64,000 bases of DNA, taken from positions 3,844,320 through 3,908,319 of the forward strand of contig NZ_AP022871.1 in NCBI RefSeq assembly GCF_011764565.1, in the 5' to 3' direction. Position numbers and translations under genes: made by a program. Shown in pieces: positions 1 through 8,271 of the stretch (the stretch's first letter is position 1; each line of letters begins with the position of its first letter). The notes beneath the pieces were generated by a model, which did not search any database, was not told where the DNA came from, and worked only from the letters and a program-made list of their open reading frames with translations. Source of the stretch: Phytohabitans suffuscus (lineage in GTDB: Bacteria > Actinomycetota > Actinomycetes > Mycobacteriales > Micromonosporaceae).

Positions 1-1
1 C

Positions 2-1555
2 GGTATCGGCATCTCCGGCATCATGATCGTCAGTGGCTTCGTCGAGATGGCGTCGACCACCTCGATCCTCGCGCTCATGCTGGGCCTGGCGGTCGCCATC
101 GACTACGCGCTGTTCATCGTCTCCCGGTACCGGCATGAGCTGGCCATCGGCCGGGAGGGTGAGGAGGCCGCGGGCCGCGCGGTGGGCACCGCCGGCTCCG
201 CCGTGGTCTTCGCCGGCCTGACCGTGGTGATCGCGCTGGCCGCGCTCGCCGTGGTGAACATCCCGCTGCTCACCGAGATGGGCCTGGCCGCGGCGTCCAC
301 AGTGGTCGTCGCCGTGCTGATCGCGCTGACCCTGCTCCCCGCGCTGCTCGGCTTCGCCGGACGGCGGATCATGGGCCGGCGCGGCCGCGACCCGGAGACC
401 GCCGGCAACGGCAAGCCGACCGCCGGTACCCGATGGGCCCGCTTCGTCACCCGGCGCCCGGCCGCGGTGCTGGCGGCCGCGGTGCTCGCCCTGGGTGTGA
501 TCGCGATTCCGGCGCTGAGCCTGCGCCTCGGCCTGCCGGACGACGGCACCGCCGCGCCCGACACCACCCAGCGCAAGGCGTACGACCTGCTCAGCCAGGG
601 CTTCGGCCCGGGTTTCAACGGCCCCCTCACCGTTGTCGTCGACGCACCCGACGCGAAGGGCGCGGCCGACGAGGCCGCCGCGGCGATCGAGGGCCTGCCC
701 GACGTGGCCGCCGTCGCGCCCGCGGTGGTCAACCAGGCCGGCGACACCGCGCTGCTCACCGTGATCCCCGCCAGCGCGCCGAGCAGTGCCGCCACCGAGG
801 AACTCGTCAACGCCATCCGCGAGACGGACGCCAGGCTGAGCGGCGACCTGTCCGTGACCGGGCAGACCGCGATGAACATCGACGTGTCCTCGCGCATGGG
901 CGACGCGCTCGTGCCGTACCTCGCGGTGGTGGTCGGCCTCGCGTTCGTGCTGCTGGCGCTCGTGTTCCGGTCGATCGTCGTACCGCTCAAGGCCACGCTC
1001 GGCTTCCTGCTCTCGGTGGTGGCCACGTTCGGTGCCGTCGTGGCGGTCTTCCAGTGGGGCTGGCTGGCCGGGCTCTTCGGCGTCGACGAGATCGCGCCGA
1101 TCATGTCGTTGCTGCCCGTGCTGCTGGTCGGCATCGTCTTCGGCCTCGCCATGGACTACCAGGTCTTCCTGGTCACCCGGATGCGCGAGGAGTACGTGCA
1201 CGGCGCCCAGCCCACCGAAGCGGTGGTCACCGGCTTCGGCCACGGCGCGCGGGTGGTCACCGCGGCCGCGATCATCATGATCAGCGTTTTCGCCGGCTTC
1301 ATCCTCTCCCACGAGTCGCTGATCCAGTCGATCGGCTTCGCGCTCGCGGTGGCCATCCTCTTCGACGCCTTCGTCGTACGGATGACGATCGTCCCAGCGG
1401 TGATGACCCTGCTCGGCCGCTCGGCGTGGTGGCTGCCCCGCTGGCTCGACCGCATCCTGCCGGACGTGGACGTCGAGGGCGAGAAGCTCCGTCACCAGCT
1501 CGCCGAGGCCGCCGCACCGGCACCGGTGGACGAGACGGCGCCCGCGATGCGGTAG
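2..1555 (+). CDS. MMPL/RND family transporter (5' end outside window)
   Basis: C-terminal part of an MMPL-type exporter, which moves lipids or drugs across the plasma membrane using the proton gradient. The frame is open from base 2 with no upstream stop, and the residues before the first ATG (base 23) already belong to the family, so the gene starts outside the window. Visible: a first helix cluster with the family motif GLAVAIDYALFIVSRYR (about residues 20-45), helices to about residue 165, an extracytoplasmic loop (about 170-290), then a second helix cluster containing GIVFGLAMDYQVFLVTRMREE. The two matching Asp-Tyr motifs are the internal RND repeat and include the expected proton-relay aspartates. 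About 517 residues are present of a usual 700 or more. The Glu/Pro/Ala-rich tail is cytoplasmic. Substrate cannot be told. Confidence 0.93.
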   Translation, partial: GIGISGIMIVSGFVEMASTTSILALMLGLAVAIDYALFIVSRYRHELAIGREGEEAAGRAVGTAGSAVVFAGLTVVIALAALAVVNIPLLTEMGLAAASTVVVAVLIALTLLPALLGFAGRRIMGRRGRDPETAGNGKPTAGTRWARFVTRRPAAVLAAAVLALGVIAIPALSLRLGLPDDGTAAPDTTQRKAYDLLSQGFGPGFNGPLTVVVDAPDAKGAADEAAAAIEGLPDVAAVAPAVVNQAGDTALLTVIPASAPSSAATEELVNAIRETDARLSGDLSVTGQTAMNIDVSSRMGDALVPYLAVVVGLAFVLLALVFRSIVVPLKATLGFLLSVVATFGAVVAVFQWGWLAGLFGVDEIAPIMSLLPVLLVGIVFGLAMDYQVFLVTRMREEYVHGAQPTEAVVTGFGHGARVVTAAAIIMISVFAGFILSHESLIQSIGFALAVAILFDAFVVRMTIVPAVMTLLGRSAWWLPRWLDRILPDVDVEGEKLRHQLAEAAAPAPVDETAPAMR

Positions 1556-1572
1556 GGCACCTTGACAGTGGC

Positions 1573-1610
1573 TGACATCTATGTATTGACTCCTTTTGAG
1601 TCTTGATGTC
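1573..1610. terminator. Imperfect hairpin between MMPL gene and hydrolase
   Basis: GACTC and GAGTC (1588-1592 and 1598-1602) face each other across a five-base CTTTT loop, and GACATC and GATGTC (1573-1578 and 1605-1610) extend the dyad with an uneven bulge. It lies 18 bases after the MMPL stop, so it may be a terminator. It could equally be an operator for the next gene. The stem is AT-rich for this genome. Confidence 0.3.
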
Positions 1611-1743
1611 GTGCGGTCACTCCCATTGCGGAATGGGTGGCCTGTCCGGCTCGGCAATCTGCCGCTGAAGCATTGGCCGAGGCGGCCGGCAGGACGTTAG
1701 TATGTGTGCTCGCGCCGTCCAATGAATAGCCGGAGGCGTCGGC

Positions 1744-2625
1744 ATGCGACAGCGGCGGCTGGCCGAGCACGAGGTGGTAACAGTCGACGGCCGGAGATTG
1801 GCGGTGGAGGTTTCCGGGGCGCCCGACGGCTCGGCCGTCTTCCTGCTCCACGGCACCCCGGGCTCCCGCAGTGGGCCCAAGCCCCGCAGCGGCATCCTCT
1901 ACCGCCTCGGCGTCCAGCTGATCTCCTACGACCGCCCCGGCTACGGTGGCTCCTCGCGGCACCCGGACCGCACCGTCGCCGGCGCCGCGCGTGACGTCAG
2001 CGCCATCGCCGATCAACTCGGGATCGGCTCCTTCTCCGTCGTCGGGCGCTCGGGCGGTGGCCCGCACGCCCTCGCCTGCGCGGCCCTGCTGCCGGATCGG
2101 GTGCTGAGCACCGCGGTCCTGGTCGGCCTCGCGCCGTCCAACGCCGCCGGGCTGAACTGGTTCGACGGCATGGCGGAGAGCAACGTCCGGGAGTATTCGG
2201 TCGCGGACGCCGACCAGATATCGCTGATGGAGCGCCTGCGGTTGCGGGCCGAAAAGACGAGTCGCGACCCGGAGAGCCTTCTCAATTTGAACCGCGACCA
2301 GATGGCGGAGTCGGATCGCCGGATGGTGGAAAGCGTCACCTTCCGCCGCCTGCTGTCCAAAACCTATGCCGAAGCCCTGCGCGAAGGTCCGTACGGTTGG
2401 ATCGACGACGTCCTCGCATTTCGAAAGGACTGGGGATTCGCGCTCGATAAAATACCCGGGCCGGTGTTGTTGTGGCACGGGAAAGAGGACACATTTTCCC
2501 CGATCAAACACACCTGGTGGCTGGCGCGGCAGATACCGCAGGCGCACGTGCGGGTGCAGACCTACACGGCGCATTTCGGTGCCGTCGAGGTGCTGCCCAA
2601 GATACTGGCCTGGCTGACCAGCTGA
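1744..2625 (+). CDS. Alpha/beta hydrolase
   Basis: Alpha/beta-hydrolase fold enzyme of 293 residues, presumably cytoplasmic as no signal peptide is seen. The oxyanion-hole motif HGTPGSR is near residue 37, and the nucleophile elbow GRSGGG near residue 101 carries the catalytic Ser. The C-terminal LLWHGKEDTFSP segment supplies the likely acid, and the His in YTAHFG near residue 278 completes the triad. The ATG follows GGAGG at a seven-base spacing. It stands alone, 188 bases after the MMPL gene and tail-to-tail with fxsT. The substrate is unknown; bulky residues after the elbow suggest a lid over a hydrophobic pocket. Confidence 0.85.
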   Translation: MRQRRLAEHEVVTVDGRRLAVEVSGAPDGSAVFLLHGTPGSRSGPKPRSGILYRLGVQLISYDRPGYGGSSRHPDRTVAGAARDVSAIADQLGIGSFSVVGRSGGGPHALACAALLPDRVLSTAVLVGLAPSNAAGLNWFDGMAESNVREYSVADADQISLMERLRLRAEKTSRDPESLLNLNRDQMAESDRRMVESVTFRRLLSKTYAEALREGPYGWIDDVLAFRKDWGFALDKIPGPVLLWHGKEDTFSPIKHTWWLARQIPQAHVRVQTYTAHFGAVEVLPKILAWLTS

Positions 2626-2641
2626 CCCGGGCGCGCGGCGG

Positions 2642-5600
2642 TCAGTAGGGGTGCGGGTCGATGATCCGGTGGAGGTAGGCACGCCGGTAGAGGGTCGAGA
2701 TGAGCGGGTGGTCGGCGCCGATCCGCTCGATCATCCGGCCGAGCGCGTCCTCGAAGCGGTCTTCGGCGTCCCGGTGGCCCAGCTCCCGCGACACCAGCGC
2801 GATGTTCGCGGTGCAGCGCAGGGTGGTCGGATGGTCGGGACCCAGCACCGCGACCATCGCCTCGGCGGTCTTCTGCAGCCGGACCAGGGCACCGTCGAGC
2901 TGGCCCGCGTCGATCTCGCAGATCGCGAGGTTCATCTGGGCCGACAGCGCGTAGGTGTGCCGCTCGCCGAGCACCTCGGCGAGCCCTTCGGTGGCCTTGA
3001 CCGCCCACTTCCGCGCCGCGTCGCCGTGCTTGGAGCTGCGTTCCGCGATGGCCAGGTTGTTGGCGCAGACGAGCGTGTGCGGGTGGCGCTCGCCCTGCCG
3101 CAGGCGGAAGTGCTCTTCCAGCTCGTGCAGCTCGCGGACCGCCTTGAGGAAGTCGCCGACCGAAAACCGGCTCAACGCCAGGCTGACGCGGCAGCTGAGG
3201 GTCTCCGGGTTGGTCGGGCCGAAGCGCTCGTTGAGCTTCTCGTACACCTCTTCGTGGATCTGGACCGCTTCCTCGTGGTGCCCGGCGCTGCGCAGTGACA
3301 CCGCGAGGTTGGACCGCGTCGTGAGGGACGCCTTCGACTCGGCGCCGCGGGTCTCCACGCACTTCTCGTACACGACCTTCAGCCTGGCCGCCGACCGCTC
3401 GTAGTCACCGGCGTCGCGGATGTCGCGGCCCAGGTGGGCGCCGGAGACGAGGCTGAACGGGTTGTCCTCGCCGAGGATCTCCTCGCGCATGCGCAGGGTC
3501 CGCTCGTCGTGCTCCCGGGCCGCCCGGAAGTCACCCATGAGCCGGTAGCAGGCGGCCAGGTTGTTGAGCGCGGTGAGGGTGCGCGGGTGGTCTTCGCCGT
3601 AGCTGTCGAGCCAGGCCCGGTAGGTGTCGAGGTCGAGCTTCAGCGCCTCGCTGTAGCGGCCGAGGCTGCGCAGGTCGCCGGCGAGCCCACCGGCCGTCAT
3701 CAGCGTGTGCGGGTGTGTCTCGCCGAGCAGTGCCTTCTGCCGGGCGAGCACCTCGGCGTCGGCCACCCGCGAGGTCTCGAACTCGCCCAGGTCCCGCAGG
3801 ATGTTGGCCAGGTTGAACTTGAGGTGCAGCAGCTGGCGTTCGAGGACCATCCGTTCCTCGTCGCCCTCCGGCAGCTCCTCCAGCATCTCGGTCCACACCA
3901 TCACCGCCTGCTCGGCACGGATCCGCCCCGCGGCGTTGTCGCCGTGCAGCCACTGGTAGCGGACCCGGTCGATGATCAGACGGCGTACCGACTCCTCGGA
4001 GCTGGTGACGGCGTCCGAGATCTCCAGGTGGGGCCACAGCATCCGCAGCCGCGGCCAGTTTTCGGGCTCGTCCACCTCGCCCTGCGGCCGCGCCGCCGCG
4101 AGCACGTGCTGGACCTGCCACCGCGCCTCGGCCAGCTCCTCCTCGCTCATCCGTGACCGGACGACGGCCTGCAGCACCCGGTGGACCAGGACCTGCCCGA
4201 CCCGGCTGCCGTCCCGGCGCTGGCCCTCTCCGCGCTGGTCCACCCGGAGCAGCGCCAGCCGGTTGATCTGCTGGACGAGGGAGCCACGGACCAGGCGCTC
4301 GGTGACCGCCGAGTCGTACGGCTTGAGCCACGCCGCCAGCTCGTCGCTGTAGACCAGTTCGAGCGCGATCTCCGGCGCCATCACGCTGCACAGCTGGAAG
4401 AGCCGGTACGCACCGCGCGAGCGCTCGCGCAGGCGGTTGAGGGACAGGTCCCAGGTCTTGTCGATGGACTCGTCGGAGGTCGGTTCCTTCATCGCGCTCG
4501 GCCCGCGGTCGCGGATGTACCGCAGGTACTCGTCGACGGGGGTGCCGGTGTCGGCCAGCCACGCGCCCGCCGCGGCGATCGCGATCGGCAGGTCGGCCAG
4601 CTGCTCGGCCACCTGCCACGCGTCGTCCGGCCGGATCTCCGGCACGCGCTGGATGAGGTGGGCGATGCTCTCGTTGCGCTGGAACACGTCGACCGACAGC
4701 TCCTGCGCCCGGTCGCTCCACAGTGGATTTCGCGACGTGATCAGGATGTGTCCGGGGCCGTGCGGGGTGAACGGGCTCAGCGTCTCGGGCTCGTCGGCGT
4801 TGTCGTAGATCAGCAGCCAGCGCTGCCGGCTGCGGCTCAGGGCCTGCAGTACGGCGCGGGCGGTGTCCGGCCCGGACGACTCACTGTGGACGCCCAGCCG
4901 GTCGCCGAGGTCGGCGAGCGAGTTTTCGATGTCGCCGATCGGGTCGGTGCTCATCCACCAGACCACGTCGTACGCGGAGCGGAAGCGGTGGGCGTACTCG
5001 ATCGCGAGCTGCGTCTTGCCCACGCCGCCCATGCCCTGCAGCGCCACCGGCATGCCCTGGAGCGAGGCGGGTTGCTTGCCGTAGAGCACGACCGGTGCGC
5101 CCGAGCGCAGGTACGAGCGCAGCCGCCACAGGTGCGCCTCGCGCCCGGTGAACCGCGTGTTTCTCGCGGGCACGTTGAAGATCTCGGTCTCCTCGCCGGG
5201 GTAGCGCGGCCCGCCGGCGAGCGTCGCCGGCATGTCGGTCGGGACGCGGTCGACGAGGGTCAGGATCCGCTCGGCCGCGGTCGCCTCCGGCAGACCGGCG
5301 ACGAAGGTCGAGTTCAGGATCGGCACGTTGGGCAGCGGAGCGATGTCGGCGATGTAGATGGCCAGGGGTGGCTTCACCGGGCTGTTCTCCGGCGGGACGT
5401 ACGCGCCCTCTTCCAGCGCGTTGAACCGCGAGATGATGGTGACCTCGCGGGCGTTGGTCAGGAGCAGCTCGTCGGGCTGGGCCTCCTGGCCCTTCGCGCT
5501 CACGCCGGTGGCGACCTCGGGCGGCGCCTGGACGATCACCCGTAGCCCGGCGGCGATCAGGACGTGCTCGACCCACTCCGCCCAGACCTGGTCGCCCGCC

Positions 5601-6619
5601 GAGCAGCGCAGCACCACGGTGTCTTCGACGGCTCCCGGCCGCCGCTCGAACCGCGCGTTGGTCTGCTTTCGCAGCGAGGGCTCCATCGGCGGCAGCGCGG
5701 TCACGTCGCCGTTGCTGATGTATCGGGTGAGCGTCTCGTACGCGCTCAACAGCGTGCCGCTGCTGCCCGGCAGGTCGCCGAAGGTGGCCAGGGCCTCCTC
5801 GTAGCCGTAGAACGCCTGGTACGGCACGTGGAGGCTGTTCCAGTACAGCTGCCGCTCGGTCTCGGACATCCCGGTGGGAAGGCCGGCGAAGCGTTGCATC
5901 GCCACCGTGCGGCCCGCGTCGGCCTTCTGCTTCTCGGCCGGGTCGACCCGCATCGGTACCGGCAGGATCCGGATCTTTCGCCGGCGGTAGTCGTCGCGAA
6001 CGGTGTGTGCGACCTGGGCCGCCCCTTCGATGCCCTGGTCGCTGAGGGTGAAGCAGTCGACCAGCGTGTCCGGCAGCTGCTTCGTGCAGATGTCGGCGAT
6101 GTCGCTGCGGCCCGTGCGGCTGTCGATGAGGACGTAGTCGTAGTGGCGCTTCATGTCGGCGCGCAGGGCGTCGAAAAACTTGCCGCCGGACTGGTGCTCG
6201 TAGAAATCGTCCCAATTCGTGGCGGCGACGGTCGATGCGTAGTCGTGGTACTGCTGGCCGGCCGGAAGGTAGTCGATCGTCCCTTCACCAGGGAAGTTGT
6301 TCCACTGGAGGGAGAACGAGTACTTTTCCACGCGGGCGTAGCTCTCGATCCATTCCGGCGTCTGCGGGCGCCCACTCGCAGCCCACTCGTACTCCTGGAT
6401 CAGCTCGATGACGCCCCGCGCGCTGGCCAGGGCGCTGGGGTTTATGAACGGGCCGAAGAAGCGGAACAGTCCGGGCGACTCAAGATCCCAGTCGACGGCC
6501 AGGACGCGCTTGCCATTCGCGGCGAGAATCCACGCCACGTTCGCCAACGCCATCGTCCGTCCGGTGCCACCTTTGTATGAGTAAAAGGTGATGACCTGGC
6601 CGTCGCGGTTATCTGTCAT
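2642..6619 (-). CDS. fxsT: FxsT-like KGGT / TIR-like / NB-ARC / TPR protein of the FxSxx-COOH system
   Basis: Giant cytoplasmic protein of 1325 residues. The N-terminus is a ParA/MinD-like ATPase with a deviant Walker motif, YSYKGGTGRT (residues 13-22), and VDWDLESPG near residue 43. A TIR-like region follows at about 330-440, then an NB-ARC/STAND ATPase with Walker A GMGGVGKT near residue 528 and a helical arm. From about 890 to the end run TPRs of the NB-ARC/TPR type (HPHTL...LANNLA pattern, roughly 42-residue period). This order matches the TPR protein known to accompany FxSxx-COOH peptides (FxsT). STAND proteins with TPR sensors usually oligomerise on ligand binding, so a role sensing the modified peptide or a partner is inference. 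An AGAGGG element precedes the ATG, 49 bases after fxsC. The gene is intact. Confidence 0.85.
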   Translation of the reverse strand: MTDNRDGQVITFYSYKGGTGRTMALANVAWILAANGKRVLAVDWDLESPGLFRFFGPFINPSALASARGVIELIQEYEWAASGRPQTPEWIESYARVEKYSFSLQWNNFPGEGTIDYLPAGQQYHDYASTVAATNWDDFYEHQSGGKFFDALRADMKRHYDYVLIDSRTGRSDIADICTKQLPDTLVDCFTLSDQGIEGAAQVAHTVRDDYRRRKIRILPVPMRVDPAEKQKADAGRTVAMQRFAGLPTGMSETERQLYWNSLHVPYQAFYGYEEALATFGDLPGSSGTLLSAYETLTRYISNGDVTALPPMEPSLRKQTNARFERRPGAVEDTVVLRCSAGDQVWAEWVEHVLIAAGLRVIVQAPPEVATGVSAKGQEAQPDELLLTNAREVTIISRFNALEEGAYVPPENSPVKPPLAIYIADIAPLPNVPILNSTFVAGLPEATAAERILTLVDRVPTDMPATLAGGPRYPGEETEIFNVPARNTRFTGREAHLWRLRSYLRSGAPVVLYGKQPASLQGMPVALQGMGGVGKTQLAIEYAHRFRSAYDVVWWMSTDPIGDIENSLADLGDRLGVHSESSGPDTARAVLQALSRSRQRWLLIYDNADEPETLSPFTPHGPGHILITSRNPLWSDRAQELSVDVFQRNESIAHLIQRVPEIRPDDAWQVAEQLADLPIAIAAAGAWLADTGTPVDEYLRYIRDRGPSAMKEPTSDESIDKTWDLSLNRLRERSRGAYRLFQLCSVMAPEIALELVYSDELAAWLKPYDSAVTERLVRGSLVQQINRLALLRVDQRGEGQRRDGSRVGQVLVHRVLQAVVRSRMSEEELAEARWQVQHVLAAARPQGEVDEPENWPRLRMLWPHLEISDAVTSSEESVRRLIIDRVRYQWLHGDNAAGRIRAEQAVMVWTEMLEELPEGDEERMVLERQLLHLKFNLANILRDLGEFETSRVADAEVLARQKALLGETHPHTLMTAGGLAGDLRSLGRYSEALKLDLDTYRAWLDSYGEDHPRTLTALNNLAACYRLMGDFRAAREHDERTLRMREEILGEDNPFSLVSGAHLGRDIRDAGDYERSAARLKVVYEKCVETRGAESKASLTTRSNLAVSLRSAGHHEEAVQIHEEVYEKLNERFGPTNPETLSCRVSLALSRFSVGDFLKAVRELHELEEHFRLRQGERHPHTLVCANNLAIAERSSKHGDAARKWAVKATEGLAEVLGERHTYALSAQMNLAICEIDAGQLDGALVRLQKTAEAMVAVLGPDHPTTLRCTANIALVSRELGHRDAEDRFEDALGRMIERIGADHPLISTLYRRAYLHRIIDPHPY

Positions 6620-6668
6620 CGCTGCCCTCTTCCGGTCGGATCTTGAGAGTCGGACGGACTGGCGGGGG

Positions 6669-7775
6669 CTAGGGGCCTGATTCGTCGCCTGGTGGGCGAT
6701 TGAGATAGTGCCGGCGGGTGCGGCCGATCATCCGCATGATCTGCTGCTCGAACTCCTGTGCTTCCTTGATTACCCGTTGATTCGTGACGCTCGCGCCCAT
6801 GCGCATGACCTGGGTGGCAAGGGCCAGACCGGCCTCGTACTGCGGATCGTGCCGGTTGACTATGACGACGAGAGTCACCCATCGCCGCAATGCTTCGAAT
6901 GCCGCGCGCACGATCGCCCGGCCCTCGTCGTGTGCGAGCACCCAGGGGTCGACGAGGATCAGACCGGGCGAGGTCTCGAGCCGGTTGTCGCTCGACGCGA
7001 AATCGACCACGCGCGTGGGCATCATCAAGCGGCGGGCGACCAGCGCGGCGTAGTCGGCGACCGAGAGCTCCTGACGGTTGCGAAACGGGTGCCAGGAGGT
7101 GCTTCGCACGCCGTAGTAGGCGGCCGGGCGGCCGGGCGGGAGCCGGCTTTCCGTTGGCGCGACGACCGCGACGACGAACGAGATCGCGGCCGGTGGGGGC
7201 GTCTGGAACTCGACCGGTGGCCGCGACGATCCGGTGACCGGCACCGACAGCTCGGCGGTCTCCACTATCCGCTCGGCCAGCCGTCGCACCACTGTGCGGT
7301 AGTTGCCGGCGTGGGCTTTCAGCCGGCACATCGCGGAAAGGCCGTACGCGCTGTACTCCGGGAGATCGCTGGCCAGGTCGAGGGCGCCGGTCAGGTCGGG
7401 AAAGGGCCGCCCGTCTGGCAGCGGCACCCAGAGGACCGGCTGGACGTTGCCGGTCTTTCCGTCGGCCGCCGTGCGCAACCGGTCGAGGAACACCTCTCGA
7501 TCGCGTGGCGGCGAGTCGGCGTACTCGGGTGAGTAAAGCGGAACGAATACCCGGGCGGCGCCGACTGCGCGGTCGATCTCCGCATCGCGCTCGGCCCCCG
7601 GCTCCTTGAAGTCACCGAACCCGATATCCAGGGACGCGTTACGCCCAGCGAGGCTTTCCACGGCCTCGAAAAGATCTTCGTAGAACCCCTGCACCCAATG
7701 ATCGATAAGCATGGAGGGTGATCGGGCATGACTCAGATAGAAGTACGCGTCACGGACCGGATTTGTCAGGCTCAT
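6669..7775 (-). CDS. fxsC: TIR-like protein FxsC
   Basis: Protein of 368 residues from the ATG at 7775; a GTG at 7790 would add five residues. The N-terminal half resembles a TIR-like fold: AYFYLSHARS at the start, DAEIDRAVGAARVFVPLYSPEY near residue 70, then DREVFLDRL. The C-terminal half has a second alpha/beta region ending in a basic helix and fits the FxsC C-terminal family found beside FxSxx-COOH peptides. TIR domains either scaffold signalling or hydrolyse NAD+; I could not place a confident catalytic Glu, so enzymatic activity is open. It lies 49 bases upstream of fxsT, probably co-transcribed, and is separated from fxsB by about 500 bases. Start choice is uncertain because no strong ribosome binding site is seen. 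Confidence 0.8.
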   Translation of the reverse strand: MSLTNPVRDAYFYLSHARSPSMLIDHWVQGFYEDLFEAVESLAGRNASLDIGFGDFKEPGAERDAEIDRAVGAARVFVPLYSPEYADSPPRDREVFLDRLRTAADGKTGNVQPVLWVPLPDGRPFPDLTGALDLASDLPEYSAYGLSAMCRLKAHAGNYRTVVRRLAERIVETAELSVPVTGSSRPPVEFQTPPPAAISFVVAVVAPTESRLPPGRPAAYYGVRSTSWHPFRNRQELSVADYAALVARRLMMPTRVVDFASSDNRLETSPGLILVDPWVLAHDEGRAIVRAAFEALRRWVTLVVIVNRHDPQYEAGLALATQVMRMGASVTNQRVIKEAQEFEQQIMRMIGRTRRHYLNRPPGDESGP

Positions 7776-8271
7776 AGGCTCACGGCCCACGCGGGCGATG
7801 CGGGAAGGGAGCCGGACTCGTCGTCGTGCATACGCGGCTCCCAGTTGTGCTTGTGTGGCCGGTCGTGGCGTTACCAGTGAGAGTATGCCGCCAACGCTGT
7901 TGTGTCAGTGCGCCAACTGGCAGCTCCGCCGCGATGCGACGGTGATCAGGTAATTGGAGATCATGTCGCAATGATCGGCGGGTCGACGGAGGGCACATTG
8001 CCTACCATGAGCGCGCAACCTGTGGATCATTAGCTCGTTTTTCCAGCTCATGGAGCGACTTGGACGGCGCCGGGCAAAGAACGATCACATGTTTACGTCG
8101 ATCGTTTCTTCGCCGTGGCCAGAGGGTGATCGATCATTCGAACCCAGTTTGTCCGATAGTGGTGCGTGTCCAGCATGGTGAAAGAGTCGTACATCTGTCA
8201 TTTCGGCACCGGTACGTCGAATGGTTGGTCCGGTGAGACATGCGCGATCCGCCCGGCCTGTCAATCGGTCG
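7776..8271. other. Non-coding gap between fxsB and fxsC
   Basis: About 500 bases with no coding region I can support on either strand. Open frames here lack ribosome binding sites and family resemblance. It is AT-richer than its flanks, for example around 8030-8160, and presumably holds the fxsC-fxsT promoter, so fxsAB and fxsCT may be separate transcripts. No second FxSxx peptide was found. Confidence 0.5.

Noticed and set aside
103..1152. 349-codon minus-strand frame
   Set aside because: Antisense to the MMPL transporter; Ser/Thr/Ala-rich composition typical of a shadow.
7780..7998. 72-codon minus-strand frame between fxsB and fxsC as a second peptide
   Set aside because: It lacks the FxSxx terminus, a ribosome binding site and a leader-like sequence.
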